Counted from the first letter of the stretch, positions 26,060 to 36,604 are shown. The stretch: 64,000 nucleotides of DNA from an uncultured Roseovarius sp. (GCA_951812895.1 OX638333.1:2460001-2524000), one strand, 5' to 3'. The notes: generated by a model from the letters alone, not told the origin. A program made the numbers and translations.

Positions 26060-26956
26060 GTGGCAGAACGCGCACAGGACAAGTCTGGAACAGACGCTGC
26101 CGAAACGGTGAATTTCACCAAATACGACCGGCGCAGTCTGACCTATGCCAATTCCTTTGATTCCCCGGGTACGGCTTTTACCATCCGAGCGATCGAATGG
26201 TTCACGGGCAAGCTCTCCATTATAAAGATGATCCGCCAGTTTGAAAAACGCGGCGCACCGACGGGCCAGCCATTTTGGCGTGCAGCCCTTGGAACGATGG
26301 GGATCGATCTACTGACCCCTGACGAAGAAGTTTTGAACATACCCGAAGACGGACCAGTAGTTGCCGTTGCAAACCACCCTCACGGGTTGGTGGACGGAAT
26401 GATCCTTGCCGATCTGATCGGCCGTCGGCGGACGGATTACAAAATTCTGACACGCGCGCTGTTGACCGGAATTGACGAGGTCGCGGCATCATACATGATT
26501 TCCGTGCCTTTCCCGCACGAACCTGACGCACAACGTAAGTCGGTCGAGATGCGGGCCAAAGCGATGTCGCATCTCAAAGAGGGTGGATTGATCAGCGTGT
26601 TTCCTTCTGGTGTGGTTGCCTCTTCTGACACTATGTTCGGTCCGGTCCACGAACGTGAATGGAATGTGTTCACCGCCCAGATGATACGCCGGTCTGGCGC
26701 CCGCGTGGTGCCGATCTTTTTCCCGGGTTCCAATTCCCGTGTCTATCAGGTTGCCAACCGGGTTTCTGCAACTTTGCGGCAAAGCCTGCTGCTGCATGAA
26801 GTGGTCAAAAGCTGCCACAAGCCGCAAAAACCGGTCGTGGGCAAACCTCTTACGGATGAGCAAATGAAACTGCTGGAAAGCGATCCGCGTGGCTTTATGG
26901 CGTGGCTGCGTGAACATACGCTGGCCTTGGGAGAAGAAAACGGATCCCCTCGGTAA
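26060..26956 (+). CDS. Lysophospholipid acyltransferase family protein (PlsC-like)
   Basis: A protein of about 298 residues with a PlsC-type acyltransferase domain: NHPHGLVDGMILADLIGRR is the catalytic NHx(n)D block, and VFPSGVVASSD is the downstream block that holds the acyl acceptor. A long N-terminal stretch precedes the domain. Two starts are possible: ATG 26036 without a clear ribosome-binding site, or GTG 26060 behind AGGAAGA, preferred. It may acylate lysophosphatidic acid or another lipid. It follows the HPr gene by 37 nt. Confidence 0.85.
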   Translation: MAERAQDKSGTDAAETVNFTKYDRRSLTYANSFDSPGTAFTIRAIEWFTGKLSIIKMIRQFEKRGAPTGQPFWRAALGTMGIDLLTPDEEVLNIPEDGPVVAVANHPHGLVDGMILADLIGRRRTDYKILTRALLTGIDEVAASYMISVPFPHEPDAQRKSVEMRAKAMSHLKEGGLISVFPSGVVASSDTMFGPVHEREWNVFTAQMIRRSGARVVPIFFPGSNSRVYQVANRVSATLRQSLLLHEVVKSCHKPQKPVVGKPLTDEQMKLLESDPRGFMAWLREHTLALGEENGSPR

Positions 26957-27271
26957 ATTCGAGTTTTTATCATCATCCAACAAAATTTACCGTATGAAGC
27001 GTCACTCCTGCTGAGCAACGTCCCCGCGCGAAACAGCGGACAAAACCCGCCGCTGGCATGGCATTCATCGGCATTGCGTGGCTTGGGACCAAAGTTAATG
27101 AGGCATTAATACGCCATACACCGAGCAGACCAAAGGTTGCCGAAACGGCATATTTCGCCACATTCAGATCACGCGTTAACCATTTGGAGAAATTTGAGCC
27201 GTGCATCACCCGGTGTACGGGGGGTGTACGGATGTCACCCCCCTGATTTAGTGAAGATCGTAAATGTTAAC
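26957..27271. other. Convergent intergenic region, about 315 nt
   Basis: No gene is supported. The region lies between the acyltransferase (plus) and the 3-hydroxybutyryl-CoA dehydrogenase (minus). Its only clear structure is the hairpin repeat at 27211-27245. Confidence 0.6.
27211..27245. repeat. Hairpin repeat with loop TACGGATGT (copy 1)
   Basis: GGGGGGTG - TACGGATGT - CACCCCCC, a perfect 8-bp stem (27219-27243), preceded by CGGTGTACGG. A closely related hairpin lies at 52947-52992 in reverse orientation, with loop TACGGATAT and the GTGTAC words conserved. Both copies sit between convergent genes. Confidence 0.65.
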
Positions 27272-28147
27272 TCATCGAGTCGGTACAGGATGTTCGCCAC
27301 GATAGTCGTAAAATCCGCGCTCGGATTTCCGGCCCAGCCATCCAGCCTCGACATACTTGGTCAACAGCGGGCAGGGCCGGTACTTGGTATCAGCCAGCCC
27401 GTCATGCAGTACGTTCATAATCGCGAGGCAGGTGTCTAATCCGATGAAATCAGCAAGCTCCAGAGGCCCCATCGGATGGTTGGTGCCAAGCTTCATCGAC
27501 GTGTCGATCGACGTAACGCTTCCGACACCTTCGTAAAGCGTATAGACCGCCTCGTTGATCATTGGCATGAGAATACGGTTGACGATAAAGGCCGGAAAAT
27601 CTTCGGAAGAAGCCGCAGTTTTCCCAAGGTTTTCAACAACTTTCAGGCATGAATGATAAGTAGGCTGGTCCGTGGCAATTCCCCTGATCAGCTCTACCAG
27701 CTGCATGATTGGAACCGGATTCATAAAGTGGAAACCCATGAATTTTTCGGGTCTGTCGGTGCGGCTAGCCAGCCGTGTGATAGAGATGGAAGATGTGTTT
27801 GAGGTCAGAATCGTATGAGGCAGCAGATGCGGCACCAGATCCTCAAAAATGGCTTGTTTAACGGCCTCCCGCTCGGTAGCGGATTCGATCACCAGATCCG
27901 TTTTTCCCAATTCGGTCAGCGTCAGTGTTGGTGATATCCGTGCCATCGCAGCGTCCATGTCAGACGCGGCCATTTTGCCGCGACCAACCTGACGCTCCAT
28001 ATTCCCCCGGATCGTCGCCAAACCCTTATCCAACATGTCCTGGCTAATGTCGTTCAGCAGCACTTCATAGCCCGCAGAGGCCATAACATGTGCGATTCCG
28101 TTGCCCATTTGCCCCGCGCCGACAATCCCGACTTTTTGGATTTCCAT
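27272..28147 (-). CDS. 3-hydroxybutyryl-CoA dehydrogenase
   Basis: A 291-residue NAD(P)-dependent enzyme. The Rossmann motif is VGIVGAGQMGNGIAHV at the N-terminus; the substrate-binding HFMNPVPIMQLVELI motif and the C-terminal GPLELADFIGLDTCL dimerisation domain identify the 3-hydroxyacyl-CoA dehydrogenase family, short PaaH/Hbd type. It interconverts acetoacetyl-CoA and 3-hydroxybutyryl-CoA in C4 metabolism, polyhydroxybutyrate turnover and the ethylmalonyl-CoA pathway. It is encoded a few genes from EtfAB on the same strand. Confidence 0.93.
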   Translation of the reverse strand: MEIQKVGIVGAGQMGNGIAHVMASAGYEVLLNDISQDMLDKGLATIRGNMERQVGRGKMAASDMDAAMARISPTLTLTELGKTDLVIESATEREAVKQAIFEDLVPHLLPHTILTSNTSSISITRLASRTDRPEKFMGFHFMNPVPIMQLVELIRGIATDQPTYHSCLKVVENLGKTAASSEDFPAFIVNRILMPMINEAVYTLYEGVGSVTSIDTSMKLGTNHPMGPLELADFIGLDTCLAIMNVLHDGLADTKYRPCPLLTKYVEAGWLGRKSERGFYDYRGEHPVPTR

Positions 28148-28306
28148 TGATCCGCCTCTGTCTTTTGTTGCCCCACATTACGCCCGCTGTGCGGTCGCCC
28201 GCAAGGGCCGCAGATCGCTAAAAATCGTGGCGAATTCACACATTAGCAATTTCTAAAGCCATTTTCGCGAATCCTGACCTTGGGTGAGAAAAAATTGGTG
28301 GGTGTT

Positions 28307-29140
28307 ATGACCTATTCACGGCGAGGGCAGGCCGCCCTTGACTATGACCTGTGTCGATATGACGGGTCAAAGTTAGAGTTTCGGGGGCCGGTGCGGTCCT
28401 TGGATGCTGATTTTGTTGCATTTTTGGGTGGAACGGAAACCTTTGGAAAGTTCATTCCGATGCCCTACCCCGATCTGGTGGAGCATGCGACCGGTATGAC
28501 CTGCGTGAATTTCGGCTGGCCAAATGCAGGGCTTGATGTCTTTGCCCACGACGCCGCACTTTTGGACTGTGCGGCGCGGGCGCGGTTGTCGGTGTTGCAA
28601 GTGCCATGTGCCATCAACATGTCCAATCAGTTTTACACTGTGCATCCGCGACGGAACGACAGGTTTCTGAAGCCTGCCGGAATGTTACGCGACTTGTTTG
28701 CAGAGGTGGATTTCACAGAGTTTCATTTCAACCGGCACATGTTGTCGCGACTACAGAACCTCTCGCCCAAGCGATTTGGGTTTGTAATGCAAGAGCTTAC
28801 GGAAGCTTGGGTCAATGGTATGCAGGGTCTTTTAAAGCAGCTAAACGGACCTGTCGTATTATTGTGGTTTTCGGCGCGGAGCCCGGATGAAAAGGTCGAT
28901 CAAGTTGATCTGGCCAGTGATCCGAGTTTGGTTAACCGCGAAATGCTGGAGGAATTGAAAGAGGATTGCCTGGGTTGGGTTGAAGTCTGCATTGGGGAAG
29001 AATTTCGAAATTTAGGCACAAATGGCATGGTTTACACCGAAAAAGAGACAGCAGTGGCGGCCAAGATGTTGGGGCCAAAGGCGCATGAAATGGCCGCCGA
29101 GAAACTTTCGCCTTTGATTGCAGAACTGATCCGGGATTAG
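28307..29140 (+). CDS. DUF6473 family protein
   Basis: A 277-residue soluble protein of the DUF6473 family, common in Rhodobacterales and uncharacterised. Visible conserved blocks: FLGGTETFGKFI near residue 32, VNFGWPNAGLDVFAHD, NMSNQFYTVHPRRNDRFL and EFHFNRHMLSRL. The GGTETFGKF block recalls SGNH-type hydrolases or sulfotransferase-associated proteins, but no function is established. The frame opens at a TTG (28280); ATG 28307 is preferred. Confidence 0.8.
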   Translation: MTYSRRGQAALDYDLCRYDGSKLEFRGPVRSLDADFVAFLGGTETFGKFIPMPYPDLVEHATGMTCVNFGWPNAGLDVFAHDAALLDCAARARLSVLQVPCAINMSNQFYTVHPRRNDRFLKPAGMLRDLFAEVDFTEFHFNRHMLSRLQNLSPKRFGFVMQELTEAWVNGMQGLLKQLNGPVVLLWFSARSPDEKVDQVDLASDPSLVNREMLEELKEDCLGWVEVCIGEEFRNLGTNGMVYTEKETAVAAKMLGPKAHEMAAEKLSPLIAELIRD

Positions 29141-29732
29141 GCAAAGCCAGTAAGGACCGGGGCTTGGGATTTTTGCACATTTGTACAATCAATACTGTCA
29201 ATTTGAACAAGGATCGCCGCCATTTGGGAAAGTTGTGTTCATGATCTAAACAAACCCCAAAAATCAGCGATCCCGGGTTTCTTGTTTGGTTATGATTCAG
29301 AGCGAAACAGCTAGCGTCGTTCAGCCCGCAAGATCGAGGTCGCCAGATTCCCACCAAAGATGCTCAACGTCATGGCTCATCAATTATCTAAACTGCTGGG
29401 TGAAGTTTTGAGTCCCTCCCAAAGATGCTGCGCTCTGCACGAATGTCTTGCTATGCAGGAGCTTTCCACACAAGTCATTCGGCGATTGGGAAAGCCTCGG
29501 CGAGACCAACTTCAATTGGTTAAGCGGCCCGTGAGTGGTCATGAGATATCGTTTTTGACAGCCGCTTAAAACGGCCATTGGTGCGACCTTCGCGAAAGTT
29601 CAATTCGCCCCGCTTTACTGTCATTGCCACTCTCCGCATTCCCCATGTTGGCTAATGATCCGGAACGTCGTGAAAAGGAGCATCTATCTTGCATCTACGG
29701 TAACGGAGGTTCAATGCCCCATCAGGCAAACA
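29141..29732. other. Intergenic region without supported gene, about 590 nt
   Basis: Short frames exist on both strands (for example about 69 codons from 29360), but none has a ribosome-binding site or recognisable product. One TTGTACAA palindrome lies at 29181. The base composition looks less coding-like than the flanks. Confidence 0.5.
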
Positions 29733-29762
29733 AAAAAGCCCCGCTAGTAGGCGGGGCTTTTC
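29733..29762 (-). terminator. Rho-independent terminator of the etfBA operon
   Basis: On the minus strand: AAAAGCCCCGCC - TACTA - GCGGGGCTTTTTTG, a perfect GC stem followed by a T run, about 40 nt after the etfA stop. Confidence 0.9.
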
Positions 29763-29801
29763 GTGTATTTATTGGTCGGCAGGTAGATAAATCCACATGC
29801 A

Positions 29802-30728
29802 TTACAGCTTTTCAGTCAGCTCCGGAACGGCGGCGAACAGGTCTGCAACCAGACCGTAATCGGCAACCTGGAAGATCGGTGCTTCCTCGTCTTTGTTGAT
29901 TGCCACGATGACCTTGCTGTCTTTCATACCCGCAAGATGCTGGATCGCGCCCGAGATGCCGATGGCAACATAAAGATCAGGGGCAACCACTTTGCCGGTC
30001 TGACCAACCTGCCAGTCGTTCGGGGCAAAGCCCGAGTCGACCGCGGCACGCGAGGCGCCAACAGCGGCGCCCAGCTTGTCAGCAAGGGCTTCAATCAGCG
30101 CAAAGTCTTCCTGAGACCCAACGCCACGGCCGCCAGAGACCACGACACCGGCCGAAGTCAGCTCGGGACGATCGCTTGCCGCGACTTTATCCTCGACCCA
30201 TTCGGACAGGCCGGGGTTTTCAGCGGCAGAGATTGTTTCAACCGAAGCAGAACCGCCTTCTTCGGCGGCATCAAATGCGGCAGTCCGGATCGAGACAACC
30301 TTTTTGGCATCTTTCGATTTCACGGTCTGGATCGCGTTGCCGGCATAGATCGGGCGTTCAAAAGTATCACCATCGACAATTCCGGACACGTCCGAGATGA
30401 CCATAACGTCCAAAAGTGCGGCCACGCGGGGCAGAACGTTTTTGGCGTCGGTTGTAGCAGGGGCCACGATATGGTCGTATCCGTCGGCCAGTGATGCGAT
30501 CAGCGCTGCAGTCGGTTCGGCCAGACGGTGACCGAGCGAGGCGTCTTCGGCCACGAGGACCTTGCTGACGCCATCGATTTTCGCAGCGGCTTCGCCTGCG
30601 GCGGCGGCATTGGCCCCGGCGCAAAGTGCGGTGATGTCACCCAGAGATTTCGACGCGGCAACGGCCTTGGCTGTTGCGTCCATGGCCAGTTCGCCATCGG
30701 TGACTTCTGCAAGAAGAAGAACAGCCAT
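29802..30728 (-). CDS. etfA: Electron transfer flavoprotein alpha subunit
   Basis: A 308-residue EtfA, which binds FAD and passes electrons from acyl-CoA dehydrogenases to ETF:ubiquinone oxidoreductase. Signatures: the N-terminal [16 protein letters not shown], and the C-terminal FAD-binding [39 protein letters not shown] and [22 protein letters not shown]. It overlaps the etfB stop by one base (TAATG). It is the likely electron acceptor for the Mcd encoded at 10.3-12.0 kb. Confidence 0.97.
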   Translation of the reverse strand: MAVLLLAEVTDGELAMDATAKAVAASKSLGDITALCAGANAAAAGEAAAKIDGVSKVLVAEDASLGHRLAEPTAALIASLADGYDHIVAPATTDAKNVLPRVAALLDVMVISDVSGIVDGDTFERPIYAGNAIQTVKSKDAKKVVSIRTAAFDAAEEGGSASVETISAAENPGLSEWVEDKVAASDRPELTSAGVVVSGGRGVGSQEDFALIEALADKLGAAVGASRAAVDSGFAPNDWQVGQTGKVVAPDLYVAIGISGAIQHLAGMKDSKVIVAINKDEEAPIFQVADYGLVADLFAAVPELTEKL

Positions 30729-31486
30729 TATACAGCCCCCGCCTCTTTGAGTTTCTCTACAAGCTCGTCAACCGAGCCAACGATTTCGCCTGCCTTGCGG
30801 CTTTCAGGTTCGTCGGTTTTGACGATTTCCAGACGCGGGCTGACATCAACGCCGTAATCATCGGCGGTTTTCTCATCCAGCGGCTTTTTCTTGGCCTTCA
30901 TGATGTTGGGAAGCGACGCATAACGTGGCTCGTTCAGGCGCAGGTCAACGGTGATGATGGCAGGCATCTTCACTTTGATCGTTTGCAGGCCGCCGTCAAC
31001 CTCGCGGGTGACCAGAGCCGAATCGCCTTCGATTTCCAAACCAGAGGCGAATGTGCCTTGTGACCAGCCCATCAGCGCCGAAAGCATCTGTCCGGTGGCG
31101 TTCATGTCGTTGTCGATCGCCTGTTTGCCAGCGAGAACAAGACCTGGCTGTTCTTCGTCGATGATCGCTTTGAGGATCTTGGCAACCGCCAGAGGTTCGA
31201 TATCGGTGTGCACGTCATCTGCTGCAACAACTAGAATGGCACGATCTGCGCCCATCGCCAGCGCGGTGCGCAGCGTTTCCTGGTTTTGTTTGACACCGAT
31301 TGATACCGCGATGACCTCTTCGGCCTGACCGGCCTCTTTCAGGCGGATCGCTTGTTCAACGGCAATTTCGTCGAACGGGTTCATCGACATTTTTACGTTC
31401 GCAAGATCAACTCCGCTTCCGTCCGCTTTGACGCGAACCTTCACGTTATAGTCAATCACGCGTTTGACAGGCACTAACACCTTCAT
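30728..31486 (-). CDS. etfB: Electron transfer flavoprotein beta subunit
   Basis: A 252-residue EtfB, which binds AMP and forms the ETF heterodimer with EtfA. It starts [16 protein letters not shown], with [16 protein letters not shown] and the [11 protein letters not shown]-like [20 protein letters not shown] loop. ATG 31486 has GGAG in front; an in-frame ATG at 31501 overlaps that ribosome-binding site and is rejected. The two subunits are translationally coupled. Confidence 0.97.
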   Translation of the reverse strand: MKVLVPVKRVIDYNVKVRVKADGSGVDLANVKMSMNPFDEIAVEQAIRLKEAGQAEEVIAVSIGVKQNQETLRTALAMGADRAILVVAADDVHTDIEPLAVAKILKAIIDEEQPGLVLAGKQAIDNDMNATGQMLSALMGWSQGTFASGLEIEGDSALVTREVDGGLQTIKVKMPAIITVDLRLNEPRYASLPNIMKAKKKPLDEKTADDYGVDVSPRLEIVKTDEPESRKAGEIVGSVDELVEKLKEAGAV

Positions 31487-31658
31487 TGGCATGGTCTCCA
31501 TAAATTGACGAAAGAGCCGCTGCGCGACTCTCCAACAAAGCTCTCGGGCGCGTTGATACAGGTTTGTTTAATCGGAAAACAGTGGAAAATCGTCACGTTT
31601 ACGTCTTGCCACGTCGTGTTTCCACCTCGTATGCAGATTTCTGCGACGGCAGAGTGTT

Positions 31659-32231
31659 TCAGCGGTTTGCGCCCGGCACCCACAGAACGTCCGCGCGACC
31701 GGAATCATTTGCCATGCGCGAGGCGACAAAAAACCAGTCTGACAGGCGATTCAGGTACTTCACAGCGGCGGGGTTTACCGCCTCGGTCGCGCTGAGTTCG
31801 ACGGCGAGCCGCTCTGCACGGCGCGACACGGTGCGGCAGAGATGCAGATGCGCCGCCAATGCCGATCCGCCGGGCAGGATAAAGCTGCGCAGGGGTTCTA
31901 GATGGGCATTCATGGTGTCGATTTCGGTTTCCAGCCGGGCGACCTGTGTGTCGGTCACGCGAAGCGGGGCGTATTCGGCCTCTGCATCCTTGGCCATATC
32001 CGGGCGGCACAGATCTGCGCCGAGGTCGAACAAATCATTCTGGATCCGCGAAAGTGCGGTATCAGTGTCACCCTCTGCCTGAAGCCGCGCCAGACCCACG
32101 GTCGAATTCACTTCATCCACCGTGCCATAGGCGTTTACACGGGCGGAATGCTTTGCAACGCGGATGCCGTTGCCCAAAGCGGTTTCGCCGCTATCGCCGG
32201 TCTTGGTGTAGATTTTGTTCAGGACCACCAT
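31659..32231 (-). CDS. Cob(I)yrinic acid a,c-diamide adenosyltransferase (PduO type)
   Basis: A 190-residue PduO-type ATP:cob(I)alamin adenosyltransferase, which makes adenosylcobalamin. N-terminal NKIYTKTGDSGETALGNG is the ATP-binding motif; VNAYGTVDEVNSTVGLAR and CRTVSRRAERLAVEL are the other family blocks. AdoCbl is the cofactor of ethylmalonyl-CoA and methylmalonyl-CoA mutase, which fits the acyl-CoA genes nearby. Start ATG 32231; the frame extends further upstream into sequence that overlaps the small membrane gene and is not family-like. Confidence 0.93.
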   Translation of the reverse strand: MVVLNKIYTKTGDSGETALGNGIRVAKHSARVNAYGTVDEVNSTVGLARLQAEGDTDTALSRIQNDLFDLGADLCRPDMAKDAEAEYAPLRVTDTQVARLETEIDTMNAHLEPLRSFILPGGSALAAHLHLCRTVSRRAERLAVELSATEAVNPAAVKYLNRLSDWFFVASRMANDSGRADVLWVPGANR

Positions 32232-32232
32232 G

Positions 32233-32442
32233 TTACTGTCCCCCCTGTCCACGCAAAAAAACAAATGCCAGAATAAGCAGGACCGCCGCAAATTGGGCCA
32301 TGATCCGCCAGCGCATGAATTTATTGGAACGTTTGCCGTTGTCAGCCCCTCCTTTACCAAAGGTGCTGATCCCCATCGCAAGGATCACGGCCACGGCCCC
32401 GCAGGCCAGCGCCACAAGCAAAAACAGCGGATCGTTGAGCAT
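32233..32442 (-). CDS. Twin-transmembrane small protein (HIG1-like)
   Basis: A 69-residue protein with two membrane helices, LFLLVALACGAVAVILAMGI and IMAQFAAVLLILAFVFL, separated by a Lys/Arg/Asn loop GGADNGKRSNKFMRWR. This resembles the HIG1-type respiratory-chain small proteins of alphaproteobacteria. Start ATG 32442 has AAGGAG upstream. It ends 1 nt before the adenosyltransferase start, so the two are co-transcribed. The role is inferred from the family only. Confidence 0.8.
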   Translation of the reverse strand: MLNDPLFLLVALACGAVAVILAMGISTFGKGGADNGKRSNKFMRWRIMAQFAAVLLILAFVFLRGQGGQ

Positions 32443-32520
32443 GGTCTGCTCCTTTTCATGCCACACTGGCCCATGTAGTGCGCTTGGGCGGAAAAGCGAA
32501 GCGGAAATTACCCCACTGGC

Positions 32521-33351
32521 TCAGCCTTTGGAGATGATGAAATCAAGCATTCGGGTCGGCAGGATCCGTTTAAGCGCGCCCATCAGGTAGGTTGGCACGG
32601 TAACGTAATAACGGGCCTTTGGGCGGCGGGATTCGACGGCATGGATCAGCTTTTTGGTGACAGCCGATGCCGGAAGTTCGAACGGGTCCGGTCCGGTTTT
32701 TTCATATAGGCGCTTTTTCAATCCACGGCGGTACTGTTCGACCCTTGGAGAATTTTCCCAGTCAATCCAGCGTTCAAAATGCGGGATCGCGTTTAGGCGG
32801 ATTTTTGACGTAACCGGGCCGGGTTCGATCAGGGAAACTTCGATCCCTGTGCCGCGCATTTCGATGCGCAACGTGTCACTCAGGCCTTCGAGGGCAAATT
32901 TCGAGCTGTTATAGGCGCCCCGGAATGTCGCTGTGACAAAGCCCAGAATGGAGGAACATTGTACAATCCGGCCATGCCCCTGCGCGCGCATCACCGGAAT
33001 CACCTGTCGGGTGAGTTCATGCCAGCCAAAGAAATTTGCCTGAAATATATCGCGCAGCGCATCCGTTGGCAGGTCTTCAACCGCACCCGGACTTGCAAAT
33101 GCACCATTGTTGAACAGGGCATCCAGCCGGCCATCTGTGGCCTTTAGCACCTCAGCCAACCCTGTGGTGATCGTCGCTTCGTCCTGATAGTCGATCAACG
33201 GGCTTTCAAAGCCTTCGTCATGCAGGCGTGCGCAATCCTCGGGCTTGCGGCAAGAGGCAAAGACTCGCCAGCCGCGTTCGCGCAGCCCGTGGGCCGCATC
33301 ATAGCCGATCCCCGAGGAACAGCCAGTGATTAGAATGGATTTCGCGCTCAT
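32521..33351 (-). CDS. SDR-family NAD(P)-dependent oxidoreductase
   Basis: A 276-residue classical short-chain dehydrogenase. Cofactor motif TGCSSGIG at the N-terminus, then LFNNGAFASPG in place of NNAG, and the catalytic Ser / Tyr-x3-Lys in CSSILG ... YNSSKFALEG. A C-terminal extension with basic residues (RRPKARYYVTVPTYLMGAL) is typical of SDRs acting on lipophilic substrates. The specific reaction is unknown. Confidence 0.9.
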   Translation of the reverse strand: MSAKSILITGCSSGIGYDAAHGLRERGWRVFASCRKPEDCARLHDEGFESPLIDYQDEATITTGLAEVLKATDGRLDALFNNGAFASPGAVEDLPTDALRDIFQANFFGWHELTRQVIPVMRAQGHGRIVQCSSILGFVTATFRGAYNSSKFALEGLSDTLRIEMRGTGIEVSLIEPGPVTSKIRLNAIPHFERWIDWENSPRVEQYRRGLKKRLYEKTGPDPFELPASAVTKKLIHAVESRRPKARYYVTVPTYLMGALKRILPTRMLDFIISKG

Positions 33352-33386
33352 GTCTCAGCTATGGCCTGCGGGCGCGTGTGATGCAA

Positions 33387-34070
33387 TCAGTTTGGTGCTG
33401 TCAGCAGCCAATCCGCCATCCAGCCGGTTTCGCCGGTTGCGACAACTTCCAGCTCCAGCCAGCCATTGCCGGGTTCGCTGAGGATGTTAACCTCGGTTCC
33501 CTTGGTCAGCTGGGTCACCTTTTCGTATTCGGTGCCGGGCCCGCCGCGCATGTTGACAAGATTGCCACTGACCTGACGAATGTCAGCGCGCGCAGCGGCG
33601 CGATGCTGGGCGGCCTGATCGGCGCGGGCAAAAAGCTCGATACCACTTGGCCAGACGCGATCTTCGTCAAAAATTCGGTCATGCATTGCGGCGGCAATCG
33701 CGTCTTCGACGGATTGTTCGTCATTCAGGTCGGGCTGGGTCAGCTCTTCGGCTTTCGGAAGCGTGGTTTCGGTAATCTCTGCTTCGGGTTCCACGCTACG
33801 CACCGCGGCGAGTGTCACCTCTACACGGGGTTCTTCCGGTTCCGGCTCAAACGTTGCGAGGGTTGTAAACGTCTCAGCGACAGGTTCAGCAACTGTACTT
33901 TCAGCAAGCAGCGTGGTTGTGACCGGATCGGGGCGAGCGACAGGCCGTACAGACCCATATTGTGCATAGGCCTGCAAGGACTGGCTGCCCGGTTCATAGT
34001 CCGAGCCGCCACTGAGCTCGTAAAAAGCCCAGCCCATAAAGGCAAATGTTACCAGTATCAGGCGCCACAT
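33387..34070 (-). CDS. SH3-domain protein with membrane anchor
   Basis: A 227-residue protein with one N-terminal hydrophobic segment (LILVTFAFMGWAFYEL), a Pro/Glu/Thr-rich low-complexity linker (residues about 45-120) and a C-terminal bacterial SH3 domain (SGNLVNMRGGPGTEYEKVTQL, WLELEV, GWMADWLL). SH3b domains commonly bind peptidoglycan, so an envelope role is likely. It is divergent from parC. Confidence 0.85.
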   Translation of the reverse strand: MWRLILVTFAFMGWAFYELSGGSDYEPGSQSLQAYAQYGSVRPVARPDPVTTTLLAESTVAEPVAETFTTLATFEPEPEEPRVEVTLAAVRSVEPEAEITETTLPKAEELTQPDLNDEQSVEDAIAAAMHDRIFDEDRVWPSGIELFARADQAAQHRAAARADIRQVSGNLVNMRGGPGTEYEKVTQLTKGTEVNILSEPGNGWLELEVVATGETGWMADWLLTAPN

Positions 34071-34211
34071 TGCGCAATCCCCTAAGAGCCGGGGCAGAAC
34101 CCGGCGATAAAAGCAATTTACACGATTCGCCCGTCCGCTTCATGGGAAAAGCCGAAAACTTTCCCACCAATCCGCTTTACCTCGAAAAACCGGGCAGGTA
34201 TCACATCATCT

Positions 34212-36518
34212 ATGAGTGATTTGCTCGACGACCCCAATATAGGCCCCGACGCTGTGGCAGAACCGCTACGCCGTGCCATCGGCGAGCGCTACCTGACCTA
34301 TGCATTATCGACGATCATGCACCGGGCCTTGCCGGATGCGCGTGACGGGCTGAAGCCGGTTCACCGGCGGATTCTCTATGCGATGCGGGAGCTTCGGCTA
34401 AGTTCCAGCGGCGGTTTCCGTAAGTCGGCCAAGATCAGCGGCGATGTGATGGGCAATTATCACCCGCATGGTGATGCTGCGATTTATGACGCTATGGCGC
34501 GGCTGGCCCAGGATTTCGCGGTGCGCTACCCGTTGGTCGACGGGCAGGGAAATTTCGGCAATATCGACGGGGATAACCCTGCGGCCAGTCGTTACACCGA
34601 GGCGCGGATGACTGCGGTGGCCGAGGCGCTGCTGGATGGGTTGGCGGAAAACGCCGTGGATTTCCGTGACAATTATGATGGCACCCTGACAGAGCCTGTG
34701 GTTCTGCCCGCGTCCTTCCCCAACCTGCTGGCCAACGGGTCAAGCGGCATTGCCGTGGGCATGGCCACCAATATTCCGCCGCATAACATAACCGAGCTTG
34801 TTGATGCCTGCCTGCATCTGATCAGAACACCGGATGCACGTGACGACACCTTGCTCAACTATGTACCCGGCCCCGATTTTCCCACCGGCGGGGTGATTGT
34901 AGAGCCGGCTGAGAATATCGCACAGGCCTATCGCACCGGGCGCGGTTCGTTTCGTCTGCGCTGTAAATGGCAGGTTGAGGAACTGGGCCGCGGTCAGTGG
35001 CAGATCATCGTCACCGAAATCCCATACCAGGTGCAAAAATCCAAGCTGATCGAAAAGCTGGCAGAGGTCATCCAGACCAAGAAAGTGCCTATCCTGGCCG
35101 ATGTGCGCGATGAAAGTGCCGATGACATCCGCGTGGTATTGGAACCGCGGTCCAAGAATGTAGAGCCGGATGTTTTGATGAGCATGCTGTTCCGCAACTC
35201 GGATCTGGAGGTGCGGTTCAGCCTGAACATGAACGTGCTGATCGACGGGGTAACGCCCAAGGTCTGTAGTATGAAAGAGGTGCTGCGCGCCTTCCTTGAT
35301 TTCCGGCGCGAGGTACTGATCCGCCGCTCGACCCACCGGATGGAGAAGATCGATCACCGGCTGGAAGTGCTGGAAGGGTTGATCGTTGCGTTTCTTAATC
35401 TCGACCGGGTGATTGATATCATCCGTTATGATGACGAACCCAAACCCGCCCTGATGCGCGAGGATTGGGGTCGTGAGTTTGTGCGCGCCACGTCCGAGGC
35501 CGACTATGTGCCCCCTGCACCTGCGGGCGAAGACGGGTTGACCGATGTACAGGCCGAGGCCGTTCTGAACATGCGCCTGCGCAGCCTGCGGCGGCTGGAA
35601 GAGATGGAACTGCTGCGCGAACAAAGCGCGCTGATGGAGGAACGCGCCGGGCTTGAGGATCTGCTGGAAGATGAAAGCCTGCAATGGATCTCGATCTCCG
35701 ATCAGCTGCGCGACGTGAAAAAGATCTTTGGCAAAGACTATGAGGGCGGTGCGCGCCGGACGCTGATCGAAGAGGCCGCGGAAGTCGAAGAAGTGCCGCT
35801 TGAGGCGATGATTGACCGAGAGCCGATCACAGTCGTCTGCTCAAAAATGGGCTGGATCCGCGCGATGTCAGGCCATATCGATCTCGATCGCGAGCTGAAG
35901 TTCAAGGATGGCGACGAAGGCCGGTTCGTGTTTCACGCCGAAACCACAGACCGTTTACTGGTCTTCGGCACAAACGGGCGGTTCTATACCCTGTCCGCCA
36001 GCAATCTGCCCGGCGGTCGCGGGATGGGAGAGCCTTTGCGCCTGATGGTCGATCTGCCCAATGAGGCAGAGATCGTTACACTGTTCATCCACCGCCCGGG
36101 GAACAAGCTATTGGTTGCGTCTTCTGCCGGGGACGGCTTTGTGGTGGCCGAAGATGAAGTGCTGGCCCAGACACGATCGGGCAAACAGGCGCTGAACGTG
36201 CGCGGTGACGTACGTGCGCAGGTGTGCAAACCGGTTGCGGGCGATCACGTGGCCTGTGTCGGAGAAAACCGCAAGGTGCTGGTCTTTGCGTTGGACGAGT
36301 TACCCGAAATGGGGCGCGGCAAGGGCGTGCGGCTGCAGAAATACAAGGATGGCGGTCTGTCCGATGCGACAACCTTCAATATTGCTGATGGGCTGAGCTG
36401 GCTTGATCCGGCCGGTCGCACCCGGACAGAAACAGAGCTGGTGGAATGGTCCGGCAAACGCGCAGGCACAGGCCGGATGGCGCCACGCGGATTCCCGCGG
36501 GATAACAGGTTTACCTGA
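34212..36518 (+). CDS. parC: DNA topoisomerase IV subunit A
   Basis: A 768-residue type IIA topoisomerase A subunit that decatenates daughter chromosomes with ParE. Visible: [61 protein letters not shown] with catalytic Tyr at residue 128, and a C-terminal beta-propeller region. The length and the lack of the GyrA-box motif favour ParC over GyrA. Confidence 0.95.
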   Translation: MSDLLDDPNIGPDAVAEPLRRAIGERYLTYALSTIMHRALPDARDGLKPVHRRILYAMRELRLSSSGGFRKSAKISGDVMGNYHPHGDAAIYDAMARLAQDFAVRYPLVDGQGNFGNIDGDNPAASRYTEARMTAVAEALLDGLAENAVDFRDNYDGTLTEPVVLPASFPNLLANGSSGIAVGMATNIPPHNITELVDACLHLIRTPDARDDTLLNYVPGPDFPTGGVIVEPAENIAQAYRTGRGSFRLRCKWQVEELGRGQWQIIVTEIPYQVQKSKLIEKLAEVIQTKKVPILADVRDESADDIRVVLEPRSKNVEPDVLMSMLFRNSDLEVRFSLNMNVLIDGVTPKVCSMKEVLRAFLDFRREVLIRRSTHRMEKIDHRLEVLEGLIVAFLNLDRVIDIIRYDDEPKPALMREDWGREFVRATSEADYVPPAPAGEDGLTDVQAEAVLNMRLRSLRRLEEMELLREQSALMEERAGLEDLLEDESLQWISISDQLRDVKKIFGKDYEGGARRTLIEEAAEVEEVPLEAMIDREPITVVCSKMGWIRAMSGHIDLDRELKFKDGDEGRFVFHAETTDRLLVFGTNGRFYTLSASNLPGGRGMGEPLRLMVDLPNEAEIVTLFIHRPGNKLLVASSAGDGFVVAEDEVLAQTRSGKQALNVRGDVRAQVCKPVAGDHVACVGENRKVLVFALDELPEMGRGKGVRLQKYKDGGLSDATTFNIADGLSWLDPAGRTRTETELVEWSGKRAGTGRMAPRGFPRDNRFT

Positions 36519-36604
36519 GGTAATTCCGGCTAAGCCAGATAGCACAATAGATTTGGCGGTATTTTGCGTTTAAACTTAAATAGATACGCAAAAAGGAAAA
36601 CTGC

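Noticed and set aside
29360-29569. A 69-codon frame in the gap before etfA
   Set aside because: No ribosome-binding site or recognisable product; an opposing frame of similar length shows that open frames here are chance.
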